Assembly (NCBI RefSeq): GCF_016097555.1
Contig: NC_054711.1
Coordinates: 32,004,553-32,068,552 of the forward strand
From: Gigantopelta aegis
Taxonomy: Eukaryota; Mollusca; Gastropoda; Neomphalida; Peltospiridae
DNA length: 64,000 nucleotides
Reading direction: 5' to 3'
Shown: in pieces, positions 55,756-64,000 of the stretch
Layout of the letters: each line of letters opens with the position of its first letter
How positions within the stretch are numbered: position 1 is the first letter of the stretch
Program-made: the position numbers and the translations under genes
The notes under the pieces: model-generated
The model's input: the letters and a program-made list of their open reading frames with translations, nothing else
The model's database searches: none
What the model was told of the DNA's origin: nothing

Positions 55756-56855
55756 TTTAGAGGACCTACGGAATAGTACGCATTCATTTGTTCAGCGAAC
55801 ACTCCGTTGTATTAATATGCCAGACAGACGTCGCTGACAAGTTTGCAGTCTTTGTGCAATTCTACTGTCTCTGACAGCGTTATCTAATTGCCAACAGTGA
55901 ACTTGCCAGATTCAATGGATTTGCTGATTTCATAAGATTTATTTCCAAAGAAATCTAGTCATAATGAACGCGATTCTCTTTATGGCGTACAAGTGCTACA
56001 ATACAAAAATGTTCTTGTTAATTAGTCACAATTAATTTACTGTTGTCGTATGGACAATATCTGGTGTGGTGTGACAGCCTCTAGTGAGAGTCCCAGTGTC
56101 TAGTGGGGGGAGGGGGGGGGGCACAAAGCAGATTTTTGTCTTTATTAGGACATATAAAACACCACGTTTTTAACTTAAGAGTGGGTGGGAGTGGGGGACT
56201 GTTATGTCACAGTCAGATATTGTCAGGTCAGGTTTTCATACTAACAGATACCAACTGCTACTGAAAAAACTATTCCCCATTTTATGATGTATGTAAACTA
56301 TTATATTTGGAGATGCACTTATTAGTATCACCTCAGGCTCTGTTATTTTCCCAAATTGAAAACCAGCCGAATGCATAGGTTATCTCCCCTAAATTGCAAT
56401 CTTCTGAATAGTTTTAGTGAAACCACAAAAATATTTCCGGTTTTGCAAGTTTTATTCCAAGTTTCATGGATTCTGTTTTTATAAAATATTTCACGTATCA
56501 GTTTATTTTTCGAAGAAATTAACCTTGCATAAGTAGTACAGTAAGTATTTTATAAAGCTACCAGGTCAACTTGCCCCAGCTTATGGTCATCTTGCTATGA
56601 TTTCGTAGTCCACGAACTGTGATAAAACTAAACTAAGTTTTGACACTTTTGACAGTTTTGTCACAATTTGACACAATTTTCCCAAGTTAGGGTATAGCAT
56701 ATTCCAAATGTAAGTACCGATCCAGACATTTGTTAGTAATTTTTTATTGTAATTTTTAATTGCCGCCAAGTATTGGATACAATGGGCAGGTAGTTGAACA
56801 CTGTTGAAAGGAGGCTCAGGTCAACTCCCTCAAAAACAAGGTTACTTGTCACTTA
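55756..56855. other. Intergenic, no gene seen
   Basis: No recognisable coding sequence or repeat family. G-run near 56105-56120. Confidence 0.5.
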
Positions 56856-56985
56856 GTACCATGGTAATTTGGTACCACGGTAATTTGGTACCACGGTAAT
56901 TTGGTACCACGGCATGGGCGTCAATCCGGCTTTAAAAGTGAAGGGGAGACGTGTTAGTGTGTGTGTGTACATTGTGTGTGTGTAC

Positions 56986-57021
<36 letters not shown>

Positions 57022-57030
57022 CGTGCATGC
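56856..57030. repeat. Small tandem repeats: GGTAATTTGGTACCAC and (TG)n
   Basis: Three 17-bp units at about 56860-56912, then (GT)n at 56960-57022. Confidence 0.85.
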
Positions 57031-57325
57031 TAAACGAAAAAGTGGAGGGAGGGGGACATTTATATAGATTTACAAGTCGATAATGGCCAGTAGTAACAAA
57101 GCGAACTAGCGTAGCGTGAATAGCAAACAATGGCCAAAATATGTGCTTAAATTACCACTTGTAGGTTGTGCTTTTGCATTTTATTACAAACGTTGACTAT
57201 GGCTACGTTTATGTGAATCGAACATGTTTTTATGGTGTTTTTGCATCACCATTTGCTTACATGCTTGATTGTCTTTACAATGTCTTTGATTCTGTAAAAA
57301 TAATCCTATTTATTTTTACCAGTAT
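57031..57325. other. Intergenic, no feature
   Basis: Nothing recognised. Confidence 0.5.
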
Positions 57326-57395
57326 CAAGTTTCTTTTTTGAATAGTATATATATATATATATATATATATACTCTTCAAAAAAAGTATAGAAACT
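57326..57395. mobile_element. Two Tc1-type ends facing each other across a (TA)n run
   Basis: ATCAAGTTTCTTTTTTGAAT (a right end, compare 683-704) is followed by (TA)12 and TACTCTTCAAAAAAAGTATA (a left end). No transposase on either side. Confidence 0.65.
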
Positions 57396-57403
57396 CTAAT
57401 AAC

Positions 57404-58375
57404 AGGGCTAAAAATTCAGCTTTTTTCACAAGAATCCATTTGGATTCCCATGGAAGCAGTCCACGGGAATCCTCCGATGCTAAAAATTTTCAGAGAACTT
57501 TATCAACAGCGTTAGTATATATAGAATTATGTGTCATATGCTACTAACTGTATATGGAATTAGTGGATATAAAACAACCCTTACCATTTACTGGAAAGAA
57601 TAACCAATTTGTCAGTAACAGTGTATTCAAGTTTAAAGCCAAAAAAAAGCAAAAAAAAAAGTGTTTTTACTAACAGTTTTTTTAGTTATTGGTGACGTGA
57701 CATTTTTCTTTACAGTCAGTTTTTTTAGTGTCTTACCAGCCCCAAGTTCAGCCAGCAAATGTTTGGCTAACATTCACGAACTAATTGATTGGTTCCTAAT
57801 GTGGCCATTTTGTCTTCTGTGAAGCGCATAAACCATTCTAGCGGATGTTTTTCTGTTCGGTCTGGCTGAATGCAGCCCAGGTTACTTTTCGAAGATTACT
57901 TATTCGTAAACAGTGCATGGGATACTTTTGCCGATGTATTTTGCGCATTGGTTCAATGTTTGTATGGATATTACTGAAGTAAATTTCCGCTAACAATAAA
58001 AAGATTTATTGATTAAAAAGAGCAGGTAATTCAAGGTTAGGAACATAATATTAGCGAAGTAACATAGAAATGTTTGATGTATTACTAAAAGTGGCAAACC
58101 ACTGTCTATTGTTGTTATGTAAGAACTGAACAAACATGTTTCTTTCGATTCTCTTCATTGGCAATTTGGTTCATAGAAATTGGCCAACCACCGCTTGGCT
58201 CCAGGCCAGACTATTCTCGATAAACCTCTGTGTTTCGAACATGCACGGATTCAAATGTATGCTACGCCTTTGAAGCCACTTTAAACTGAAGCTTGATAAC
58301 CAGACTATTTTTTGTTTAATTCTGTAACATTTTACTCACTGATTATTTAATTTAATTAATTTGTGGAAATAAATA
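57404..58375 (+). mobile_element. Dispersed ~1-kb repeat, second copy
   Basis: CAGGGCTAAAAATTCAGC through TTACTCACTGATTATTTAAT; matches 7919-8860 with small insertions and deletions. The right terminus seen at 8960 is absent or replaced here. Confidence 0.75.
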
Positions 58376-59433
58376 TGCACAGTGTAAACAAAAGCAGTAA
58401 TTTTTAAGACAAGGTGCTTCTCTTTGATCAACCTGACTTGTAAATCAACATAAATGACGTGATAATATAATAAACTATTTAACTAAATATATTTCAAGTT
58501 GCATTAACGGAACAAAATGGGGTTATAGTATGTTTCTCTGTTAAATAATCCAAAGAAAAATGTACACTATTAGGCCTATTTGGTATGCTACGTTGGAGCA
58601 AAAACGACAACCCACAATACCCAAGTGATAATGTTCTTTTCTTTGGGACTTCGTAATTGGTTAGTTCTGTGGTTTTAGATGGAAAAGTCTACTTAATCAG
58701 TAGTTTTACAGAACTATTTACAGTAATAAACCATTTCCATTACCATTTTAAGGGTGACATGTAATATTACACAATACCAGTATGTATATTTGTGTCTAGA
58801 CAGCATCAGTTAATTGGCTCGTCTAGTTACCAATCAAATACACACCTGCCAATCAGGAATCACAGGTAGAGAATAGACCAATTAACTAAGAAAACACTCC
58901 GTGTATCATTTCAGTATGTAGGTTAATGCATGGACAAAACATGGTATAATTATTTCGACTTGTCATGTAGCCACTTTGACAATGGTGGTTTATTTTGTAT
59001 TGAAAAATAATATATATTTATTGCTGGCTTATTGGGATGTATATTATTACAGAACATTGCATGAATGACTGTTTTATCATCCTGCAAAAATCAGGTAGAT
59101 TTGTTTCTCTATGGAATGGAACAAAATGGCTACGCCAGTTATATCTAATAGCAGTCACATTTAACCGTTTTATTAATTAAATATAATAATATACTTTTTG
59201 ATATTAAGCAATAATGTGCATTATATATTGTTGAATATACATACCAGTCCAAAAGCCTTGCTTAAGCATTCTTTTAAAAAAAAAAAATCTGCAAGAAAAT
59301 TTGGGTATGGTGCCATACTCATTTTACCGTCTGGCGGAAACCCTGGTGGTGTCTTTAAACATTTTGAAACAAATTTAAAAATATTTCAGTGACAGGAACA
59401 GAATGAGAAGTTGACGCCCTGCACATATAACAG
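58376..59433. other. 5' flank of the gene at 59434
   Basis: AT-rich. A fragment of the TTTCTGCCAGA MITE family lies at 59292-59348. A possible acceptor (ATTTCAG) ends at 59389. No promoter motif recognised. Confidence 0.4.
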
Positions 59434-59668
59434 ATGGAGGGAGTCCTTGCTGTGCTCCGGCCCAAACCTGGGGTCACTGGGTTAGAGTACCGGGCACGCT
59501 GTTACGACATTTTGCTCCTCGACAGCAAGACGCCCCCTGGTGATAAAGTCCGGCCGGCTAAATATCTTCCGATGTTTTTTCTCAAAGTTGTCGACGAGGA
59601 ACCGAGAGAAATCGTTTTGAGTCAGCTGTACAAGATAACTGGGGGTGACCATGGACCGGGTATCAAAG
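59434..59668 (+). CDS. Unrecognised gene, exon 1
   Basis: ATG 59434 (A at -3 relative to ATG in ACAGATGG) opens 78 codons plus one base. Donor AAAG|GTGAGG at 59669. Confidence 0.78.
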
Positions 59669-62600
59669 GTGAGGATAATTCAGGGCTTCTAGATTATGGT
59701 AGCCCCACTCCCATGGCTAGTGATATTCAATATTAGGCTAGTAAATGACTACTATTGCCATGCCCGACGGCTGGTGAAAAAAAATTGGTCAAATGTTGCA
59801 GGTAAGTATATTTTGTAAACATGAATATCCTGCCCCCACCCCAAACTGCCAATGTTAGTGTTTTTAAGCTTTATCTCCCTCTATAGGTGACATATCTGAT
59901 TATTACTATAATTTAGTAAAATTGTATTAACTTAAAGTAAAGTAGGGCTAGTGAATTTTTAATCGTGGTTAATAAAAATTTTAAATCACTGATCCCATGG
60001 CTAGTGGACTTTATGAAATTTCTAGAAGCCATGGATAATTACACCAGAAAACTCCCATTTACCCGAGTTGAGAGTTGGGAATTGGTTGTTGTGTTTCGGG
60101 AACTACCACCAGGTTAGGTGGTGTGGTGGTTAGACCGTAGGACGTAAGGCTGATACGTACAGGCCACTGAACACTGTGAGTTTGATAGTCTCGTTCATGC
60201 GTCGCTCGTTTTAAATGTAGTTTTGCGTAACCCATTTTTCGTTTGCCCATTGAATTTATGACATCATTTACATGGCAATGGTGTAGCCAGCATGAGGCAG
60301 ACGAGGCGCTTGTCTCATCTGGAATTTTCCCAGATTTATTTTATTTTTCCCATTACACTGATATTTAGTTTACAGGTCTGGATTTGCCTTGGTGTTTTTT
60401 CCTCTCTGGCTACGCCCCAGCATGGTCAAGATGAGTTACGTAAAAACAAAATGGGTTGCCTGAATTTGTTTTTACATAACCATATAATGATTTATGCAAA
60501 TTTTCAATTCTCAGAGGCCTTGTGGTAGGTACTGGGTTTGCATCCCCTTACAGGCTCCGACTTAGAGCCAAGTTTATCGAATCAGTGGGTTGGTGTAAGA
60601 TCACTACACCGACTTGTCTCTCACTAACAACTAACCCACTGTCCTGGACAGACAGCCCAGATAGCTGAGGTGTGTGTCCAAGACAGCGAGCTTGAACCTT
60701 AATTGGATATTAACACGAAAATAAGTATCAGTGAATGAAATTAACAATCACTCTCACTCCCCCATAACTCCCCTGAGACGAGTTCAAGATGAATAATTTG
60801 TAGCTCCCCTTAGCCTCTGAACTCATATGGTATTGAGGCGGGATGTAGCCCAGTGGTATAGTGCTCGCTCTATGCACGGTCGGTCTGGGATCGATCCCCA
60901 TCGGTGGGCCCATTGGGCTATTTCTTATTCCAGTTGGTGCACGACGACTAGTATATCAAAGGCCGTGGTATGTACTACCCTGTCTGTGGGATGGTGCATA
61001 TAAAAGATCACTTGCTGCTAATCGAAGAGTAGCCCATGAAGTGGTGACAGCGGTTTTCATCTCTCAATATCTGTGTGGTCCGTAACCATTTGTCTGACGC
61101 CATATAACCGTAATTAAAATGTGTTGAGTGCATCGTTAAATAAAACATTTCTTTCTTTTTTATATGTTATTGGTATGAATATGGTATTATCTTAAATGGC
61201 TTCCCATAATTTAAGTTAGTGGAGCAATTAACCATTACCTTCAATTCTTTTTTCATGGTCGGGTCTGGCTTTGGAGTTTATCGTTTATCATTTGTTATAA
61301 TCGGTTGACGACAACTGATTAACTTCTGATTACCCAATCTGTTATGAATCTATATGAAAATAAGAAGGATTTGAATTAATATAAGGACCATACACTTGTT
61401 ATTATATTCACTGGGTTCCAGACCCTACATTTGGCTATTTGTACCTTTAATAAATATTTAATATCGTTTTTGTGTATGTATGTTCATGTACATACATGTA
61501 AAAACAAACCCCAACCATAACATATTTTCTTCAATTGCATTATCTAAACTAGAGAAATAAGTATGTTAGTTTCGATTTGGATAGACCGGCTTATCTTAAA
61601 TGACTGAGCACAAAGCTTTGTGAAATGAATTAACAAACATAAATGTTATGTTTTAGGTGAACGTGCCGTTTCGATCAACTGGAGTCACTTGACTGATTAT
61701 GATTATCGGAGAGGGTCTCTGTCTCGCTTTTCTTTGTTCTGTGTTCCAGTCAATCCCCTAGGTGAGTCGGCTTTACTCTAGTCTTAACCCTTTAGTCCTA
61801 AATCATCTTCATTATTTGTATTTATAGCTAGTTTTAGGCGTATTTCCATTTACAACAGAAATTTTATTCAATATCGCACTTGTTCCAGCCAGTGCTCCAC
61901 AATTGGTGTAACAAAGGCTGTGGTATGTACTATCCTGTCTGTTGGATGGTGCATATAAAAGATCCCTTGCTGTTAATTGAAAAGAGGAGCTCATGAAGTC
62001 CTTTACCATATATATATATATATATCTGACGTCGTATAACCGTCAATGAAATGTGTTGAGTGCGTCGTTAAATAAAACATTTCCTTCAATATTTCATCAA
62101 AATTTCCTATGTATGTTTCTGAGATCACTACACAATGCCGAAACATTAAATAGAAATTCTAATCAATTTTCAACTGTTGTTAATAAAAATAAAACAATTG
62201 AAACAAACATTTTGCTGAATTACAGTTCAGGCATTGTTGTTGCTTAATGGTAGAACGTTCACCTGAGGTGCAGTAAATTGTAGGATCACCCTTATGTGGC
62301 AGAAGCTTTCCTCTTTCATTCTCAGTCTCTACATGTATCTTTCTCTGTCATTCTCTTTCATTGTCAAAATATCAAATCGGCGTTGATGGTATAGTGATAA
62401 TGCCATTGGACTTCAGACTGGTAGGTACTGGGTTCGTACCCCACCTGAGGCAATGGGTGATTTTTCATGCCAGTACCGGTTTCAACCCAGAGTGAGTGCA
62501 CCGCTAGGCTCAATGGGTAGGTGTAATGCCACATACACCGAGTTTCACCCACTTCACAGGTGTGATTATGGATGTGTCTCCAGAGTGTATGACCCCACAT

Positions 62601-64000
62601 GGGGGATGATTACCTGACATGCACTGCAGGTTCCGTGTACTCTGGGCTCGGGTGATACCGAGATAGCTCAACTGACAGCAAGCGTGAAGCACGGCCCTGT
62701 CAAGTAGTCCCATACTGAAATGGAAATGCTGCTTCACCATACATCTCATCAGCCATGTTTGTAATGTCCAAAAAAAAAAAAAAATCAATTTATTGCTGAC
62801 ACTCCATTTGTTTTTATTTAAGATAAGCTGAATCGTCGGTTTGTTGAACAGGCACAGACGAGTCCTGGCTTCTACTCTCTGGACTATGTGATAGAGGTGT
62901 TGAACAATGGATCGGTCAACTTTCCAACTCCAACAAAATCACTGCTGCTCCTGCTGGAGAGGTTAGTAAGAGAGAGTTGGGCTGGATTTGGCTCAGTTGG
63001 TTGAGTGCTTGCCTGAGGTGCTCGCGTCGCAGGATCGAACCACCTCAATGGATTCATTCAACTGATTGGGTCTTTTATCGTTCCAACTAGTGCACAACAA
63101 CCGGACAAAGGCTGTGGTATGTGCCTTCCTGTCTGTTGGGAAAGTGCATATAAGAGATCCCTTGTTGCATTAGGGAAAATGTAGCAGGTTTTCTCTGATG
63201 ACTACCTGTCAGAATTACAAAATGTTTGACATCAAATAGCCGATGATTATTTAATCAATGTGCTCTAGTGGTGTCGTTAAACAAAACAAACTTTATTTTA
63301 ATAAAAGATCCCTTGTTACATTAGGAAAAAGGTAGCGTGTTTCCTTTGATGACTAAATGTGAGAATGACCAAATGTTTGACATCCAATAGCCGATGATTA
63401 ATTAATCAATGTGCTCTAGTGGTGTCGTTAAACAAAACAAACTTTATTTTAATAAAAGATCCCTTGTTACATTAGGAAAAAGGTAGCGTGTTTCCTTTGA
63501 TGACTAAATGTGAGAATTACCAAATGTTTGACATCCAATAGCTGATGATTAATTAATCAATGTGCTCTAGTGGTGTCGTTAAACAAACCATTATTATCAT
63601 TTGCTATTGGATGTCAGACATTTGTTAATTTTGACATATGGTCTTAGAGAGGGAACCTGCTACATGTTTCCATTAGTAGCAAGGGATCTATTATATGCAC
63701 CATCCCACAGACAGGATAGCACATACCACAACCTTTCATATACCAGTTGTAGTGCACTGGCTGTAATGAAAATAGCCCAGTAGACCCACCAAAGGGGATC
63801 GATCCCAAACCGACGGCACATCAGGCAAGTGCTTTACCACTGGGCTACGTCCCACCTCAGTAAGAAAATCAATATATATGATCTGTTGTAAATGATAAAA
63901 TTATAAAATATCGTCTAGATCACATCTTTAATAATTAAAATAATAGGTGACAAAACATCTCTTGCAGTTGGCTTCGAGCGAAACACTTCCAGCAAAGTGC
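59434..64000 (+). CDS. Unrecognised protein, N-terminal 170 aa, continues past window end
   Basis: Four exons join with consistent phases (1, 1, 2): MEGVLAVLRPKPGVTGLEYR, then an aliphatic segment (YDILLLDSKTPPGDKVRP), KYLPMFFLKVVDEEP, INWSHLTDYDYRRGSLSRF, FYSLDYVIEVLNNGSV, KSLLLLLESWLRAKHF and on. No signal peptide or membrane span; alternating hydrophobic segments suggest a folded cytosolic or nuclear domain. I do not recognise the family. The regular splice sites, intact frame and GC-rich coding DNA against AT-rich introns support a real host gene. The 3' part is missing because the window ends. Confidence 0.75.
59681..60032 (+). mobile_element. hAT-like MITE (CAGGGCTTCTAGA family) with 8-bp duplication
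   Basis: CAGGGCTTCTAGATT at the left and ATTTCTAGAAGCCAT at the right are inverted. GGATAATT flanks exactly (59673-59680, 60033-60040), the 8-bp size expected for hAT. It begins 12 bp inside the intron. Confidence 0.92.
60041..60517. mobile_element. Intron sequence with a GTGTAGCCAG / CTGGCTACGCC MITE
   Basis: About 60280-60420: ATGGTGTAGCCAGCATGAGG at the left and CTGGCTACGCCCCAGCATGG at the right are inverted. Related to the CAGGGGCGTAGC family. The rest is unremarkable. Confidence 0.55.
60518..60738 (+). mobile_element. Head-3 short-body SINE, 5' part diverged
   Basis: GTGGTAGGTACTGGGTTTGC, GTCCTGGACAGACAGCCCAG, CTTGAACCTTAATTGGATAT, A-rich end. Confidence 0.85.
60836..61163 (+). mobile_element. 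Full-length SINE, head 1 with tail 2
   Basis: GATGTAGCCCAGTGGTATAG, GGGATCGATCCCCATCGG, core, AGAGTAGCCCATGAAGTGGT, tail 2 ending (CTTT)-like. Confidence 0.92.
61164..61656. other. Intron sequence, no feature
   Basis: AT-rich, nothing recognised, ends in acceptor ATGTTTTAG. Confidence 0.5.
61657..61761 (+). CDS. Unrecognised gene, exon 2
   Basis: Encodes GERAVSINWSHLTDYDYRRG SLSRF SLFCVPVNPL plus one base. Donor CTAG|GTGAGT is strong. Confidence 0.78.
61876..62090 (+). mobile_element. SINE, headless, tail 2
   Basis: TTCCAGCCAGTGCTCCACAA, GTGCATATAAAAGATCCC, a (TA)n insertion at 62010, and GTCGTTAAATAAAACATTTC. Confidence 0.85.
62378..62690 (+). mobile_element. SINE-like element with head-3-type start
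   Basis: GGCGTTGATGGTATAGTGAT, GGTAGGTACTGGGTTCGTAC (box-B-like), CAATGGGTAGGTGTAATGCC. The body differs from the short-body SINE, so it may be a further family. End uncertain. Confidence 0.6.
62823..62961 (+). CDS. Unrecognised gene, exon 3
   Basis: Acceptor TTTTTATTTAAG. Encodes DKLNRRFVEQAQTSPGFYSL through KSLLLLLE and two bases. Donor AGAG|GTTAGT. Confidence 0.76.
62985..63590 (+). mobile_element. SINE, head 2, with triplicated core-tail 1
   Basis: Head TTTGGCTCAGTTGGTTGAGT and GGATCGAACC, core, tail 1 to about 63290. Then two more units of 151 bp each start in the core (ATAAAAGATCCCTTGTTACA at 63301 and 63452) and end in tail 1. Only the 3' half is repeated. Confidence 0.9.
63591..63862 (-). 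mobile_element. SINE, head 1 with tail 1, 3'-truncated
   Basis: Minus strand: GTAGCCCAGTGGTAAAGCAC, GGGATCGATCCCC, core, ATGTCTGACATCCAATAGC-like tail. It abuts the previous SINE tail to tail. Confidence 0.85.
63968..64000 (+). CDS. Unrecognised gene, exon 4 (cut by window end)
   Basis: After acceptor CATCTCTTGCAG: completes S, then WLRAKHFQQS and on. Confidence 0.7.
   Translation, partial: MASSETLPAKC

Noticed and set aside
1-64000. LTR retroelements, retroviral or Polinton-like copies
   Set aside because: I looked for long terminal direct repeats and for reverse transcriptase, integrase and capsid motifs in the open frames and found none I could support.

Overview
This is nuclear DNA of an intron-rich animal. 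I think it is a mollusc, probably a gastropod. Two things point that way: animal-type genes (PPM1K, a TPR-SET-MYND methyltransferase), and dozens of copies of a tRNA-derived SINE whose conserved core I associate with gastropod genomes. The species call is inference and was not searched. I see no rRNA or intact tRNA genes, no CRISPR array and no recognisable LTR or retroviral element.

Four host genes, all on the + strand, are spread through the window. (1) PPM1K, a mitochondrial PP2C-type phosphatase, has three coding exons (4634-5201, 6193-6506, 9630-9905; 385 aa). (2) A SMYD4-like lysine methyltransferase has an N-terminal TPR region, a SET domain split by a MYND finger and an extra C-terminal MYND finger, in three coding exons (22179-22932, 26550-27270, 30476-31196; 731 aa). 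(3) A small charged protein I do not recognise has three coding exons (40407-40645, 49431-49500, 51359-51385; 111 aa). (4) The 5' part of another unrecognised gene has four exons so far (59434-59668, 61657-61761, 62823-62961, 63968-64000 and beyond). The genes share no evident pathway.

Most of the rest is repeats. There are at least thirty SINE copies or fragments that combine three tRNA-like heads, one shared core and two tails. There are many non-autonomous DNA transposons: hAT-like elements with 5-, 6- or 8-bp target duplications, TTAA-flanked elements, a Tigger/pogo deletion derivative, a Tc1 remnant and foldback elements. Microsatellites and poly-G/poly-C runs are common.

The most striking theme is tandem amplification of functional ends. 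In PPM1K intron 2 the last 36 coding bases of exon 2 plus the splice donor are tandemly repeated about nine more times in 64-bp units, with two further units 2 kb downstream. At 42.6-46.9 kb three neighbouring arrays are each built from a transposon end or lie inside a terminal-inverted-repeat element: 51-bp units from a TTAA element, 49-bp units from a hAT-like MITE, and 53-bp units inside a third element. In two of them the unit runs from an internal copy of the motif found at the element's edge (TTAA or CTAG) to that edge, which suggests a common birth mechanism. These arrays are my main candidates for a previously undescribed phenomenon.
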